Below, piece after piece: positions 26,095 through 39,755 of a stretch of DNA of 64,000 nt. The DNA comes from Pseudomonas sp. (lineage in GTDB: Bacteria; Pseudomonadota; Gammaproteobacteria; Pseudomonadales; Pseudomonadaceae). The notes under the pieces are model-generated. The model was not told the origin of the DNA. It saw nothing but the letters and a program-made list of their open reading frames with translations, and ran no database searches. Where the stretch lies: positions 1 to 64,000 of the forward strand of contig JAUYKV010000033.1 in assembly GCA_030699825.1 (NCBI GenBank), written 5' to 3'. How positions within the stretch are numbered: the stretch's first letter is position 1; every line of letters starts with the position of its first letter. A program made the position numbers and the translations under genes.

Positions 26095-29000
26095 TTAATC
26101 CACCCAGACCCGTGCGTTGCGGAACATGCGCAGCCAGCCGGCGTCTTCCTGCCACTCTTCCGGCTGCCAGGAATTCTGCACGGCGCGGAACACCCGCTCC
26201 GGGTGCGGCATCATGATGGTCACCCGGCCGTCGCGGCTGGTCAGGCCGGTAATCCCGCGGGGCGAGCCGTTGGGGTTGGCCGGGTAGGTTTCGGTGACCT
26301 TGCCGTGGTTGTCGATGAAGCGCATGGCCACACAGCCGGACAGATCGGCTTCGAGCAGCGCTTCTGCGTTCTCGAACTCGGCATGGCCCTCGCCATGGGC
26401 GATGGCGATCGGCATACGCGAGCCGGCCATGCCCTGGAGGAAGATCGAGGCCGACTCCTGCACCTGGACCATGGCCACCCGTGCCTCGAACTGCTCGGAA
26501 CGGTTGCGCACGAAGTGCGGCCAGAACTCGCTGCCGGGGATCAGCTCGTGCAGGTTGCTCATCATCTGGCAACCGTTGCACACGCCCAGGGCAAAGCTGT
26601 CCTTGCGCTCGAAGAACGCCTGGAAGCCATCACGGGCACGGCTGTTGAACAGGATCGACTTGGCCCAGCCCTCACCGGCGCCGAGCACGTCGCCATAGGA
26701 GAAGCCACCGCAGGCAACCAGGCCCTTGAATTCGTCGAGACTGACGCGGCCACTGAGGATATCGCTCATGTGCACGTCGATCGCACTGAACCCGGCACGG
26801 TCGAAGGCGGCGGCCATTTCCACCTGGCCGTTGACGCCCTGCTCGCGCAGCACCGCGATCTGTGGACGCAGGCCCTTCTTGATGTAGGGCGCGGCGATGT
26901 CCTGGTTGACGTCGAAAGCCAGCTTGACGCTCAGGCCCGGATTGTCTTCCTCGAGCAGCGCATCGAACTCCTGCTCGGCGCACTGGACGTTGTCGCGCAG
27001 GCGCTGGATCTGGTAGCTGGTTTCGCTCCACTGGCGCTGCAACAAGCGCCGCTGGCCGGTGAATACCGGCTGGCCGTCAAAGCTGATCCGCACCTCGTCA
27101 TTGTTGACCGGCTGACCGACCACGGCCACGCAATCGAGCCCCGCCGCACTGAACTGGGTCAGCACCTGCGGCGTGAGGTCCTTGTGCACCTGGATCAGCG
27201 CACCCAGCTCCTCGTTGAACAGCACGGCAGCCAGTTCATCCGGGCTGCCGGCCAGCGAGTCGAGCGACAGGTCGAGGCCGCAATGGCCGGCAAAGGCCAT
27301 TTCCAGCGCACTGACCAGCAGGCCGCCGTCGGAACGGTCGTGATAGGCCAGCAGGTGACCATCGGCGTTCAGCCCCTGGATCACCGCAAAGAATGCCTTG
27401 AGGTCCTCGGCGTCGTCGACGTCGGGGGCCTGCTTGCCGATCTGCCCGTACACCTGGGCCAGAATCGAGGCGCCCATGCGGTTCTGCCCGCGCCCCAGGT
27501 CGATCAGGATCAGGTCGGTTTCGCCCTTGTCCATGCGCAGTTGCGGGGTCAGGGTCTGGCGGATATCGCTGACCGGGGCAAAGCCGGTGACGATCAGCGA
27601 CAGCGGCGAGGTGACGCTCTTCTCCGCGCCGTCATCCTGCCAGCGGGTTTTCATCGACATCGAATCCTTGCCCACCGGGATGCAGATCCCCAGCTCCGGA
27701 CACAGCTGCATGCCCACGGCTTTGACCGTGTCGTACAGGCGCGCGTCTTCGCCCGGGTGGCCGGCAGCGGCCATCCAGTTGGCGGACAGCTTGATGTCGG
27801 AAATCTTCTCGATCCGGGCCGCGGCCAGGTTGGTCAGGGTCTCGCCAATGGCGATGCGCCCCGATGCGGCCGCATCCAGCAAGGCCAGCGGCGTGCGCTC
27901 GCCCATGGCCATGGCTTCGCCGGTATAAACGTCGAAACTTGTCGCGGTGACCGCACAATCGGCCACCGGCACCTGCCACGGCCCGACCATCTGATCGCGC
28001 GCGACCAGGCCGGTGATGGTGCGGTCGCCGATGGTGATCAAAAAGCTCTTGCTGGCCACCGCCGGGTGATGCAGCACGCGGGTCAGGGCATCGTCGATTG
28101 CCAGGCCGCTGGCATCGAAATCATCGCCCAACCCGGCTTCATGGCTGGCCGCACGGTGCATGCGCGGCGCCTTGCCGAGCAGCACATTGAGCGGCATGTC
28201 CACCGGCTTATTGCCGAAATGGCTGTCGGCAACGGTCAGGTGCGGCTCTTCGGTAGCCTCGCCGACCACCGCGAACGGGCAACGCTCGCGCTCGCAGATC
28301 GCCTTGAAGCGCTCGAAGTCGGCGGCGTCGACGGCCAGCACGTAGCGTTCCTGGGATTCGTTGCTCCAGATCTCGTGGGGCGCCATGCCCGGTTCGTCAT
28401 TGGGCACATTGCGCAGCTCGAAACGCCCACCGCGATCGCCATCGTTGACCAGCTCGGGGAAGGCATTGGACAAGCCGCCGGCACCGACGTCATGGATAAA
28501 GCTGATCGGGTTGTGCTCACCGAGCTGCCAGCAGCGGTCGATCACTTCCTGGCAACGGCGCTCCATTTCCGGGTTTTCGCGCTGCACCGAGGCGAAGTCC
28601 AGATCGGCCGAGCTGGTCCCCGTGGCCATCGACGAGGCGGCGCCGCCACCCAGACCGATCAACATGGCCGGGCCACCGAGCACGATCAGCTTGGAGCCGA
28701 TGGTGATTTCACCTTTCTGTACATGATCGGCGCGGATGTTGCCCATGCCGCCAGCGAGCATGATCGGCTTGTGGTAACCGCGCACCTCGAGGCCGCGCGG
28801 GGTGTCGACCGCCTGCTCGAAGGTGCGGAAATAACCGGTCAGCGCCGGACGGCCGAATTCGTTGTTGAACGCCGCGCCGCCGAGCGGGCCTTCGATCATG
28901 ATGTCCAGCGCGGTGACGATGCGCTCCGGCTTGCCATAGGGCACTTCCCACGGCTGTTCGAAGCCCGGGATCTGCAGGTTGGATACGCTGAAACCGGTCA

Positions 29001-29988
29001 GCCCGGCCTTGGGCTTGGCGCCGCGGCCGGTAGCGCCTTCGTCGCGGATCTCGCCGCCGGAGCCAGTGGCTGCACCGGGGAACGGCGCGATGGCGGTCGG
29101 ATGGTTGTGGGTTTCCACCTTCATCAGGATGTGCACCGGCTCCTGATGGGCGCCGTACTGACGGGTTTCGGCGTTCGGGTAGAAACGTCCGGCCGTGTGA
29201 CCGACGATCACCGCGGCATTGTCTTTATAGGCCGACAGCACGCCTGCGCTGTGCAGCTCGTGGGTGTTCTTGATCATGCCGAACAGCGACTTGTCCTGGC
29301 TCTCGCCGTCGAGGTCCCAGCTGGCATTGAAGATCTTGTGCCGGCAATGCTCGGAGTTGGCCTGGGCGAACATCATCAGTTCGATGTCGTGGGGATTGCG
29401 CTGCAGATCGTTGAAGCTGCTGACCAGGTAATCGATTTCGTCTTCGGCCAGGGCCAGGCCCAACTCGACGTTGGCCTGTTCCAGGGCGGCGCGGCCACCG
29501 CCGAGCACATCCACGGCGGTCAGCGGCTTGGGCTCGGCGTGACTGAACAACGCCGCGGCGTCTTGCACATCGGTCAACACCAGCTGGGTCATGCGGTCAT
29601 GCAGCAAGCCTGCGACCCGCTGCAACTCGGCTTCGCTCAACTCGCCGGCGACGTAGTAGGCGATGCCGCGCTCGATGCGCTGGATCTTCGCCAGGCCGCA
29701 GTTGCGCGCGATGTCGCTGGCCTTGCTCGACCAGGGCGAGATGGTGCCGAAGCGCGGAATGCTCAGGAGCAGACGGCCGCTGGGCTCCTGCACCGGCACA
29801 CTCGGGCCGTACTTGAGCAGACGGGCCAGCACCTGTTCTTCATCGGCGCCGAGCACCCCGGTGACATCGGCAAAATGCGCGAACTCGGCATACAGCCCAG
29901 TCACAGCGGGTACTTTGCTGGTCAGTTGCTCGAGCAATTTACCGTGGCGGAAAGCAGAAAGGGCGGGAGCGCCGCGCAGGATCAACAT
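26095..29988 (-). CDS. purL: Phosphoribosylformylglycinamidine synthase
   Basis: Fourth step of purine synthesis: converts FGAR, glutamine and ATP to FGAM. The 1297-residue single-chain form has an N-terminal PurS-like domain (1-150), a linker, two AIRS-type ATP-binding halves (about 200-980; [63 protein letters not shown]) and a C-terminal class I glutaminase (about 1040-1297) with Cys in [10 protein letters not shown] and His-Glu in [13 protein letters not shown] at 29988. A CDGSH gene follows on the same strand. Confidence 0.98.
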   Translation of the reverse strand: MLILRGAPALSAFRHGKLLEQLTSKVPAVTGLYAEFAHFADVTGVLGADEEQVLARLLKYGPSVPVQEPSGRLLLSIPRFGTISPWSSKASDIARNCGLAKIQRIERGIAYYVAGELSEAELQRVAGLLHDRMTQLVLTDVQDAAALFSHAEPKPLTAVDVLGGGRAALEQANVELGLALAEDEIDYLVSSFNDLQRNPHDIELMMFAQANSEHCRHKIFNASWDLDGESQDKSLFGMIKNTHELHSAGVLSAYKDNAAVIVGHTAGRFYPNAETRQYGAHQEPVHILMKVETHNHPTAIAPFPGAATGSGGEIRDEGATGRGAKPKAGLTGFSVSNLQIPGFEQPWEVPYGKPERIVTALDIMIEGPLGGAAFNNEFGRPALTGYFRTFEQAVDTPRGLEVRGYHKPIMLAGGMGNIRADHVQKGEITIGSKLIVLGGPAMLIGLGGGAASSMATGTSSADLDFASVQRENPEMERRCQEVIDRCWQLGEHNPISFIHDVGAGGLSNAFPELVNDGDRGGRFELRNVPNDEPGMAPHEIWSNESQERYVLAVDAADFERFKAICERERCPFAVVGEATEEPHLTVADSHFGNKPVDMPLNVLLGKAPRMHRAASHEAGLGDDFDASGLAIDDALTRVLHHPAVASKSFLITIGDRTITGLVARDQMVGPWQVPVADCAVTATSFDVYTGEAMAMGERTPLALLDAAASGRIAIGETLTNLAAARIEKISDIKLSANWMAAAGHPGEDARLYDTVKAVGMQLCPELGICIPVGKDSMSMKTRWQDDGAEKSVTSPLSLIVTGFAPVSDIRQTLTPQLRMDKGETDLILIDLGRGQNRMGASILAQVYGQIGKQAPDVDDAEDLKAFFAVIQGLNADGHLLAYHDRSDGGLLVSALEMAFAGHCGLDLSLDSLAGSPDELAAVLFNEELGALIQVHKDLTPQVLTQFSAAGLDCVAVVGQPVNNDEVRISFDGQPVFTGQRRLLQRQWSETSYQIQRLRDNVQCAEQEFDALLEEDNPGLSVKLAFDVNQDIAAPYIKKGLRPQIAVLREQGVNGQVEMAAAFDRAGFSAIDVHMSDILSGRVSLDEFKGLVACGGFSYGDVLGAGEGWAKSILFNSRARDGFQAFFERKDSFALGVCNGCQMMSNLHELIPGSEFWPHFVRNRSEQFEARVAMVQVQESASIFLQGMAGSRMPIAIAHGEGHAEFENAEALLEADLSGCVAMRFIDNHGKVTETYPANPNGSPRGITGLTSRDGRVTIMMPHPERVFRAVQNSWQPEEWQEDAGWLRMFRNARVWVD

Positions 29989-30076
29989 GAGAACAGCCTC
30001 TGAGAAGGGGGTGTACGTCGAACCGTCCCGGGTCTGCTGCGCGTCGGCTGGCCGGCGTTGAAGGCGGGCTCGGACT

Positions 30077-30102
30077 GCTCATTTACAACTCGTAAACTGC
30101 GC
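30077..30102. repeat. Dispersed hairpin repeat, copy A (purL-mltF intergenic)
   Basis: GCTCATTTACAACTCGTAAACTGCGC: five-bp stem TTTAC/GTAAA. It belongs to a family of four copies (also 34056-34080, 35868-35891, 58768-58793) with similar flanks but different stem sequences. It lies in the region upstream of purL, probably within its 5' untranslated leader. Confidence 0.75.
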
Positions 30103-30171
30103 GTCCTCGCCCACCTTCGCCTTGCCCGGCTCTAGCTCACGAGCCCCAGAACAGGTTCTTGGAGGCCGTGC

Positions 30172-30177
30172 ATTCTA
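30172..30177 (-). promoter_or_regulatory. Possible -10 box of purL
   Basis: TAGAAT on the minus strand about 185 bases upstream of the purL ATG. The -35 region (TGCCGC at 17-base spacing) is poor, so this is a tentative call; it would place repeat copy A in the leader. Confidence 0.3.
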
Positions 30178-30247
30178 GCCTAAAGCGCTCGCCGCGGCAC
30201 CCGTGGCGGAGCCAGAACTATTCGCCTGCACTGCCGAGATATGGTGA

Positions 30248-31735
<1,488 letters not shown>

Positions 31736-31788
31736 CCCGGCACCTGCCCTGCCCCGGATTGCGCCTTGTGTTTCGTCTGTCGTTTTCC

Positions 31789-31856
31789 GTGGGAGGGGCT
31801 TTAGCCGCGACTGACCTTTAGGGCGCTAGAAGCATCGCGGCTAAAGCCCCTCCCAC
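31789..31856. repeat. GTGGGAGGGGCTTTAGCCGCGA inverted repeat
   Basis: Perfect 22-base inverted arms (31789-31810 and 31835-31856) around a 24-base centre. A dispersed Pseudomonas-type intergenic palindrome lying between convergent mltF and tadA, where it may also serve as a bidirectional transcription barrier. No TA boundary. Confidence 0.9.
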
Positions 31857-31947
31857 ATAAACCCGGCATTAAACCGTCAGTTCATGGTTGACGCGATACT
31901 GAACGTATTCAGGCCACACGCCGACGGGCTGAAGCGCTGAGAGCGTT

Positions 31948-32442
<495 letters not shown>

Positions 32443-32485
32443 TCAACCCTAGCCAGGGTGCGCAGGACGCACCCTAGCGAAATAT

Positions 32486-33868
32486 TCACACCACCTCGAT
32501 GGAGGCCATCAGGCCGGTTTCCATATGGTCGATCACATGGCAGTGGAACATCCATACCCCCGGATTATCGGCGACCAGCGCCACCCGCGCGCGCTCGTTC
32601 TTGCCCAGCAGGTAGGTATCGGTGAAGTAGGGAATGATTTTATTGCGGTTCGAGGCCAGCACCTTGAAGGTCATGCCGTGCAGGTGAATCGGGTGCTGGT
32701 ACTGGCTGAGGTTGCGCAGCTCGAAGACATAGCTCTTGCCCAACTGCAGACGGGCAATGGGCTTGTCGGCGCAGCCCTTGTCCTTGCTGTCCCAGGCCTG
32801 GCCGTTGATCTGCCAGAAGCTGTGCGCCGTGCCCTGCGCCGTGCCCTGCGCCAGCCCCTGCGACAGCGCGCCGACCCACTCGAAGTTGAAGCTCAGGGTT
32901 TCGGCGGTGGCCAGATCCGGCTCGGCAATCGGGTTGGCCGGCAGCGCTGGCGGCCAATCGGCGAGCGCTTCCGACGAAGCGACTGCGCGCAAGGTAGCCA
33001 GGCGCAGCGGACCATTGCGCAGCGACAAGTCGATACCCGCCGCCGGCACCCGCAGCCCCAGCTCGATGCGCATGCCTGGTCCCAGCCAATACGCCTTGCC
33101 CAGCGGCCGTGGATCGATCGGGTTGCCATCCAGCGCATAGATGCGCGCCTCGGTGCCCGGCAGGTTGAGCCTATAGGTCAGGGTGTTGTCCAGATTCAAA
33201 ATACGCAGGCGCACCACCTGCCCGGCCGGCAGCTCCAGGATCGGCGCATGTACGCCGTTGACCGTACTCAGCCGCCCGGGCGTGCCGCCGCGCGCGGCTT
33301 CACGGGGCACGCTGAAATCGCTGAAAGCGCCCTGCTCGTCGACATGCCAGTTCTTCAGGCTGAGCGTGCGCTCATGGCGGAAACCACTCGGCTCGCGCTC
33401 CTCGACGATCAGCGCACCGACCAGGCCGCGGCCCAGCTGTTCGCTGCTGGCGGTGTGCGGGTGGTACCAGAAGCTGCCGGCATCCGGGGTGATGAAGTCG
33501 TAGTCGAAGTATTCGCCCGGCAGCACCGGCAGCTGCGACACATAGGGCACGCCGTCCATGGCCAGCGGCAGGCGGATGCCATGCCAATGAATGGTGGTCG
33601 GCACCTCGAGTTTGTTGATGAAGCGCACGCGCAAACGCTCGCCCTGCCGACAGCGCAGCTCCATACCGGGGGCCTGGCCACCGTAGGCCCAGGCAGGTGT
33701 GATTTGCCCCGGAACCAGCTCGAGATCCAGCGGTGCGGCGATCAGCTCGTAGTCGTGGGTTGCCAGGTTTTCCGGGCGACCCAGCCAGTAGCGCACGCCG
33801 CCGGTACCGAGGCCTACGGCAGTCAAACCGAGCAGGCCAGCGAGAATTTGTCGACGTGTAAATGACAT
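32486..33868 (-). CDS. Tat-exported multicopper oxidase (CopA/CueO-like)
   Basis: 460 residues. An N-terminal twin-arginine signal (SFTRRQILAGLLGLTAVGLG, 2-21) targets a folded protein to the periplasm. Copper ligands are intact: HWHG (94-97), YHPH (135-138), HPIHLHG and HCHVIDHMETGLM near the C-terminus, the last holding the type 1 Cys, His and axial Met. Relatives oxidise Cu(I) or phenols and give copper tolerance. A GTG 12 bases upstream is rejected because GAGG would be too close. A 12-base tandem repeat (32829-32862) encodes QGLAQGTAQGTA in a linker. No copper regulator or copB gene adjoins it. Confidence 0.9.
   Translation of the reverse strand: MSFTRRQILAGLLGLTAVGLGTGGVRYWLGRPENLATHDYELIAAPLDLELVPGQITPAWAYGGQAPGMELRCRQGERLRVRFINKLEVPTTIHWHGIRLPLAMDGVPYVSQLPVLPGEYFDYDFITPDAGSFWYHPHTASSEQLGRGLVGALIVEEREPSGFRHERTLSLKNWHVDEQGAFSDFSVPREAARGGTPGRLSTVNGVHAPILELPAGQVVRLRILNLDNTLTYRLNLPGTEARIYALDGNPIDPRPLGKAYWLGPGMRIELGLRVPAAGIDLSLRNGPLRLATLRAVASSEALADWPPALPANPIAEPDLATAETLSFNFEWVGALSQGLAQGTAQGTAHSFWQINGQAWDSKDKGCADKPIARLQLGKSYVFELRNLSQYQHPIHLHGMTFKVLASNRNKIIPYFTDTYLLGKNERARVALVADNPGVWMFHCHVIDHMETGLMASIEVV
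32829..32862 (-). repeat. 12-base tandem repeat inside the multicopper oxidase gene
   Basis: GTGCCCTGCGCC occurs twice in perfect tandem, with degenerate neighbours, encoding the tripled motif GLAQ/GTAQ/GTAH. It keeps the reading frame. Confidence 0.8.
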
Positions 33869-33949
33869 GGGTACAGACACCTCTAGATAAGGGGGACTTT
33901 CTAGAACAACACGCTGGGCCCATCGGGGAAATCAAGGTAGGCATGCAAT

Positions 33950-33977
33950 AGCCGGTCTCTGATGGACCGGCTTTTTA
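33950..33977 (+). terminator. Plus-strand intrinsic terminator with no plus-strand gene in front
   Basis: AGCCGGTC, loop, GGACCGGCT followed by TTTTTA. On the plus strand it is a good rho-independent terminator. Both neighbouring genes (multicopper oxidase and guaA) are on the minus strand. Confidence 0.65.
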
Positions 33978-34055
33978 GAAGCTTTAAAATCGAACAGGCG
34001 ATGCAGAAAAAGGGTTACTGGGCTAAGGCCAGGCAAGGCGCCCCGGAGCCTTCAA

Positions 34056-34080
34056 GCGCAGCGTACTGCAGTACGTGAGC
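34056..34080. repeat. Dispersed hairpin repeat, copy B (guaA-multicopper oxidase intergenic)
   Basis: GCGCAGCGTACTGCAGTACGTGAGC: perfect palindrome CGTACTGCAGTACG at the hairpin position, flanked by AGGCAAGGCG upstream and AAAAGCGAGGACGCAACGC downstream. The larger element appears to span about 34016-34135; its ends are not clearly inverted. Confidence 0.75.
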
Positions 34081-34140
34081 ATTAAAAGCGAGGACGCAAC
34101 GCAGCATGGCCGACGACCAGGAAGCCGTCCCGCTAATGCA

Positions 34141-35721
34141 TCACTCCCACTCGATGGTCGCTGGCGGCTTGCTCGACACGTCGTAAGTGACGCGGGAGAT
34201 GCCTTCGATCTCGTTGATGATGCGATTGCTGACCTTCTCCAGCAGCTCGTAGGGCAGGTGCGCCCAGCGCGCGGTCATGAAGTCGATGGTTTCCACCGCA
34301 CGCAGGGCCACGACCCAGGCGTAACGACGGCCGTCACCGACCACGCCGACCGACTTGACCGGCTGGAACACCACGAAGGCTTGACTGGTCTTGTGGTACC
34401 AGTCGAAGTTGCGCAGCTCTTCGATGAAGATATGGTCGGCGCGGCGCAGGATATCCGCGTACTCCTTCTTCACTTCACCGAGGATGCGCACGCCCAGGCC
34501 CGGGCCCGGGAACGGGTGGCGGTAGACCATGTCGTAGGGCAGGCCCAGTTCCAGGCCGATGCGCCGGACTTCGTCCTTGAACAGTTCGCGCAACGGCTCG
34601 ACCAGTTTGAGGTTCATTTCCTCGGGCAGGCCGCCTACGTTGTGGTGCGACTTGATCACATGGGCCTTGCCGGTTTTGGCGCCGGCCGACTCGATCACGT
34701 CCGGGTAGATGGTGCCCTGGGCGAGGAACTTGATGTTGTCCAGCTTGCTGGCCTGGGCATCGAACACATCGATAAAGGTGCGGCCGATGATCTTGCGCTT
34801 CTTCTCCGGGTCGGCTTCGCCGGCCAGGTTGCCGAGAAACTGCTCTTCGGCGTTGGCGCGGATCACCTTGACGCCCATGTTCTCGGCGAACATGGCCATC
34901 ACCTGCTCGCCTTCATGCAAGCGCAACAGGCCGTTGTCGACGAACACGCAGGTCAGCTGATCGCCGATCGCCTTGTGCAGCAAAGCCGCGACCACCGAGG
35001 AGTCGACCCCGCCGGACAAACCCAGCAGGACATTGGCGCTGCCAACCTGGGCGCGCACGCTGGCGATGGCGTCTTCAACGATATTGGAAGCCGTCCACAA
35101 CGCTTCGCAGCCGGCGATATCCAGGACGAAACGCGAGAGGATGCGCCCGCCTTGCTTGGTGTGGGTCACTTCCGGATGGAACTGCACACCGTAGTAGCCA
35201 CGCGTGTCGTCGCACATACCGGCGATCGGGCAGCTCGGGGTGCTGGCGAGAATATGGAAACCTTCCGGCAGCTCGGTGACCTTGTCACCGTGGCTCATCC
35301 ACACATCCAGGCCGAACACACCGTCGTCATCGACATGGTCTTCGATGCCGTCGAGCAGACGGGCCTTGCCGACCACGTCGACGCGGGCATAGCCGAACTC
35401 GCGCAGATCCGAGCCCTGCACCTTGCCGCCGAGCTGCTCGGCCATGGTTTGCATGCCATAGCAGATGCCCAGCACCGGCACGCCGAGGTCGAACACCGCA
35501 TGCGGCGCCCGCGGGCTATCGGCTTCATGCACCGACTCCGGACCACCGGCGAGGATGATCCCGCGCGGGGCGAAGGCGCGGATGTCTTCGTCGCTCATGT
35601 CGAAGGGATGCAGCTCGCAATACACACCGATCTCGCGCACACGACGGGCGATCAGTTGGGTGTACTGCGAACCGAAATCCAGGATCAGGATGCGGTGGGC
35701 GTGAATGTCAGGATGAGCCAT
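34141..35721 (-). CDS. guaA: GMP synthase (glutamine-hydrolysing)
   Basis: Amidates XMP to GMP. 526 residues: N-terminal class I glutaminase (1-205; nucleophile Cys87 in [11 protein letters not shown], His-Glu in [11 protein letters not shown]), ATP pyrophosphatase domain with P-loop-like [17 protein letters not shown] (about 230-246), and a C-terminal dimerisation domain ending [12 protein letters not shown]. guaB is upstream on the same strand, but a TA-bounded repeat and a leader hairpin separate them. Confidence 0.98.
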   Translation of the reverse strand: MAHPDIHAHRILILDFGSQYTQLIARRVREIGVYCELHPFDMSDEDIRAFAPRGIILAGGPESVHEADSPRAPHAVFDLGVPVLGICYGMQTMAEQLGGKVQGSDLREFGYARVDVVGKARLLDGIEDHVDDDGVFGLDVWMSHGDKVTELPEGFHILASTPSCPIAGMCDDTRGYYGVQFHPEVTHTKQGGRILSRFVLDIAGCEALWTASNIVEDAIASVRAQVGSANVLLGLSGGVDSSVVAALLHKAIGDQLTCVFVDNGLLRLHEGEQVMAMFAENMGVKVIRANAEEQFLGNLAGEADPEKKRKIIGRTFIDVFDAQASKLDNIKFLAQGTIYPDVIESAGAKTGKAHVIKSHHNVGGLPEEMNLKLVEPLRELFKDEVRRIGLELGLPYDMVYRHPFPGPGLGVRILGEVKKEYADILRRADHIFIEELRNFDWYHKTSQAFVVFQPVKSVGVVGDGRRYAWVVALRAVETIDFMTARWAHLPYELLEKVSNRIINEIEGISRVTYDVSSKPPATIEWE

Positions 35722-35751
35722 GGCCGTCTCTCGTAGCGGAATTCACAAATG

Positions 35752-35794
35752 ACACGGGGCTGCTCCGTCGTTTTCAACAGCAACAGCCCCGTGT
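35752..35794 (-). promoter_or_regulatory. Hairpin in the guaA leader
   Basis: ACACGGGGCTG (35752-35762) and CAGCCCCGTGT (35784-35794) are perfect 11-bp arms around a 21-base loop, 30 bases before the guaA ATG. No T-run follows, so it is a leader or processing structure rather than a terminator. The function is not known. Confidence 0.6.
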
Positions 35795-35806
35795 ACTCAA
35801 CAATAT

Positions 35807-35948
35807 TAAAAATCGTTGGATTCGCGTCGCGAGCGCAGCTCAGGCAAGGCGGAAAGTAGCGAGCAAGCGCAGTTGGCTGAAGCCAATGAGCATTGCGAGC
35901 TGCTTTCCAACGCCGCATGAGCCAGCGCAGCAGCGATCCGGCGATTTT

Positions 35949-35951
<3 letters not shown>
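35807..35951. mobile_element. TA-bounded palindromic element between guaB and guaA (copy C)
   Basis: TA at 35807-35808 followed by AAAATCGTTGGATTCGC. The right end, read inward on the other strand, is TA (35951-35950) followed by AAAAATCGCCGGATCGC. The two imperfect terminal inverted repeats enclose 145 bases with a central hairpin TTGGCT-GA-AGCCAA (35873-35886). The right TA is the first two bases of the guaB stop TAA. It looks like a small non-autonomous transposable element and holds no gene. Confidence 0.65.
35868..35891. repeat. Dispersed hairpin repeat, copy C core
   Basis: GCGCAGTTGGCTGAAGCCAATGAGC: stem TTGGCT/AGCCAA. It has the same surrounding motifs (GCGCA before, TGAGC after, CCAACGCCGC downstream) as copies A, B and D but a different stem sequence. 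Confidence 0.75.
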
Positions 35952-37483
<1,532 letters not shown>

Positions 37484-37626
37484 TGCAAAGAATGCCTTGC
37501 GAGCACAAGCATTTCAGCTGGCCGCCCCTAAAATGCCATATGCATGCCCTGCCCCGCCCATTCGGCCGAAAAAACCGCCCTGCTTGCCCTCACGCGGGTC
37601 AGTCACTGGCGGAGCAGAACGCCCCC

Positions 37627-38178
37627 TCAAAGATCGACGCGTACCAGAGAAACGGGATAGCCCAGCCGCTCGGCGAATTCGTCGAGAAAGCTCTGCTTGA
37701 AATCCGCCTCGGCCCAGTTGTTGAAGATAAAACCCAGATTGGAAAAGCCGCAGGGCTGCAGGAAGATAAAGCCATTGATATCGTCTTCGTGCCCGCATTG
37801 CGGGCAGATGAAGTTGTCGCTATGGCCGGGCATCCACTCCTCCAGACGATCGAACAGCGCCGCGCCAACCTCCTGGCGACACTGCGGACAACCGGCCTCC
37901 TCGTGAAAGTCCTGCAGCGGCGTGAAGATGCAGCGTTTGGAGACGATCTCCAGGCCATTGACTGACTGGCCGAAGGGCAACAGCTGCGGCTGCTCGACCA
38001 CCTTCCGGGCGCCCGGGGCAATGCCGTAGGCCATTTTGTTGAATGTGCGGCCACAGGTGGTCAACTGCTCCTCGATGACATTCTGCTGCACCAGCCAGCG
38101 CACGATCGCCCGTGCCCTGGCCTCATGCCCCGGGAAGCTGGAGATTTGCGGCACTATGATGGCCTGCTGATCGCGCAT
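37627..38178 (-). CDS. Conserved zinc-ribbon-like protein of unknown function
   Basis: 183 residues. Two C-x2-C pairs, AGCPQCRQE (about 96-104) and FICPQCGHED (about 123-132), suggest a zinc ribbon. Other landmarks are QISSFPGHEARARAIVRWLV near the start and GFSNLGFIFNNWAEADFK near the end. I do not recognise a characterised family; in pseudomonads such proteins are hypothetical. Start at 38178 with GAGGG upstream. It is divergent from xseA and downstream of nothing obvious; guaB begins 209 bases further on. Confidence 0.8.
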   Translation of the reverse strand: MRDQQAIIVPQISSFPGHEARARAIVRWLVQQNVIEEQLTTCGRTFNKMAYGIAPGARKVVEQPQLLPFGQSVNGLEIVSKRCIFTPLQDFHEEAGCPQCRQEVGAALFDRLEEWMPGHSDNFICPQCGHEDDINGFIFLQPCGFSNLGFIFNNWAEADFKQSFLDEFAERLGYPVSLVRVDL

Positions 38179-38312
38179 GGCGCGCCCTCGCTCTGACTGA
38201 AATTCGCGCAGCTTAATGGTCGCTGCCCAGCGGTCAAGGCAAATAGCCCTCATCCGGCGCCGCGCGACTCTTACCCTATGGCGCGCCCGGCAAAGCCTTT
38301 ATCATGCCGAGC

Positions 38313-39692
38313 ATGATCAAAGACCCGTTCCAACGCCTGAACCTCGACCGCGAAGTGCTCAGCGTCAGCCAGCTCAACAACCGCGCGCGCCTGCTGCTGG
38401 AGGACGTATTTTCCAGCATCTGGGTCGAGGGAGAAATTTCCAACCTGGCCAAGCCGGCTTCCGGGCATATCTACTTCACCCTTAAAGATAGTCAGGCCCA
38501 GGTGCGCTGCGCGCTGTTCCGACAAAACGCCGCGCGGGTGCGGCAGACGCTGCGCGACGGCCTGGCGGTCAAGGTGCGCGGCAAGGTCTCGCTGTTCGAA
38601 GGGCGCGGCGATTACCAGTTGATTCTCGACAGCGTCGAGCCGGCCGGCGATGGCGCCCTGCGCCTGGCCTTCGAAGCCCTGAAGGAAAAACTCGGCGCCG
38701 AGGGCCTGTTCGCCAGCGAACGCAAAGTCGCCCTGCCGGCCCACCCCAAGCGCATCGGCATCATCAGCTCGCCGACCGGCGCGGTGATTCGCGACATCAT
38801 CAGCGTGTTCCGCCGCCGCGCCCCGCAGGTCGCCCTAACCCTGATCCCCACCGCCGTGCAAGGCCGCGAAGCCAGCGGCCAGATCATCCGCGCCCTGCAA
38901 CTGGCCGATCGCCAGGGCTTCGATGCGCTGATCCTGGCCCGAGGCGGCGGCTCCCTGGAAGACCTCTGGTGCTTCAACGAAGAAGCCGTGGCCCGCGCGG
39001 TGGCGGCCTGCGTCACGCCGATCGTCTGCGCCGTGGGCCACGAAACCGACGTGTCCATCTGCGATTTCGTCGCCGACGTGCGCGCGCCAACCCCCTCGGC
39101 CGCCGCCGAACTGCTGGCCCCCGACGCCAGCGAGCTGGTGCAGCGCCTGCACAGCCTGCAGCGCCGCCTGGTCATGCGCATGCACAACCGCCTGGAGCGC
39201 GAACGCCTGCGCCTGGACGGCCTGACCCGGCGCCTGCGTCACCCCGGCGAACGCCTGCGCCAGCACGCCCAGCGCCTGGATGACCTGGAAATGCGCCTGA
39301 CGCGGGCCTTCGAACGCCAACTGAACACTCGCCGCGAGCGCCTGGCGCGCCTGCAAACCCGTCTGGCCGGCCAGCATCCCGAGCGCATCCTGCAACTGCT
39401 GCGCCAGCGCCTCGGCAGCCTCGCCGAACGCCTGCCCCGGGCCATGCGCGAAGGCCTGAAGGAACGCCGCCTGCAGTTGCAAAGCCAGGTGCAGACCCTG
39501 CAGGCGGTCAGCCCGCTGGCCACCCTCGGCCGCGGCTACAGCATCCTCCTCGACGAGCGCGGCCGGGCCGTGCGCCGCGCCGCCGACACCCACCTCGGCC
39601 AGCGCCTGAAAGCGCGGCTGGGCGAAGGCGAGCTGGATGTGCGGGTCGAGGACAACCACGTACAGCCGGCGACTCTGTCGTTGCTGGATTAA
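38313..39692 (+). CDS. xseA: Exodeoxyribonuclease VII large subunit
   Basis: Degrades single-stranded DNA bidirectionally with XseB. 459 residues: N-terminal OB fold (about 15-105; VSQLNNRARLLLEDVFSSIW, GHIYFTLKDSQAQVRCALFR), catalytic domain (about 125-310; KRIGIISSPTGAVIRDI, LARGGGSLEDLWCFNEE, VGHETDVSICDFVADVRAPTPS), a long arginine-rich coiled coil, and a C-terminal segment LATLGRGYSILLDERGRAV. An ATG at 38304 gives three more residues; neither start has a clear ribosome site. xseB is not in the window. Confidence 0.96.
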   Translation: MIKDPFQRLNLDREVLSVSQLNNRARLLLEDVFSSIWVEGEISNLAKPASGHIYFTLKDSQAQVRCALFRQNAARVRQTLRDGLAVKVRGKVSLFEGRGDYQLILDSVEPAGDGALRLAFEALKEKLGAEGLFASERKVALPAHPKRIGIISSPTGAVIRDIISVFRRRAPQVALTLIPTAVQGREASGQIIRALQLADRQGFDALILARGGGSLEDLWCFNEEAVARAVAACVTPIVCAVGHETDVSICDFVADVRAPTPSAAAELLAPDASELVQRLHSLQRRLVMRMHNRLERERLRLDGLTRRLRHPGERLRQHAQRLDDLEMRLTRAFERQLNTRRERLARLQTRLAGQHPERILQLLRQRLGSLAERLPRAMREGLKERRLQLQSQVQTLQAVSPLATLGRGYSILLDERGRAVRRAADTHLGQRLKARLGEGELDVRVEDNHVQPATLSLLD

Positions 39693-39755
39693 CCTGAATG
39701 CCATGTCACTGTTAACCGGTGGAAAAAATCCACGCCGATCACCCCTGGATAGCCC

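Noticed and set aside
26203..30003. 1266-codon open frame opposite purL
   Set aside because: Antisense of purL, no family motifs, no ribosome site. Typical of long GC-rich antisense frames.
33950..33977. Terminator of the guaA or multicopper oxidase transcript
   Set aside because: The T-run is on the plus strand only; both genes are read on the minus strand, so it cannot be their normal intrinsic terminator.
34016..34135. Copy B as a sixth clear TA-bounded element
   Set aside because: TA occurs at both expected ends, but the inverted arms match too poorly to be sure.
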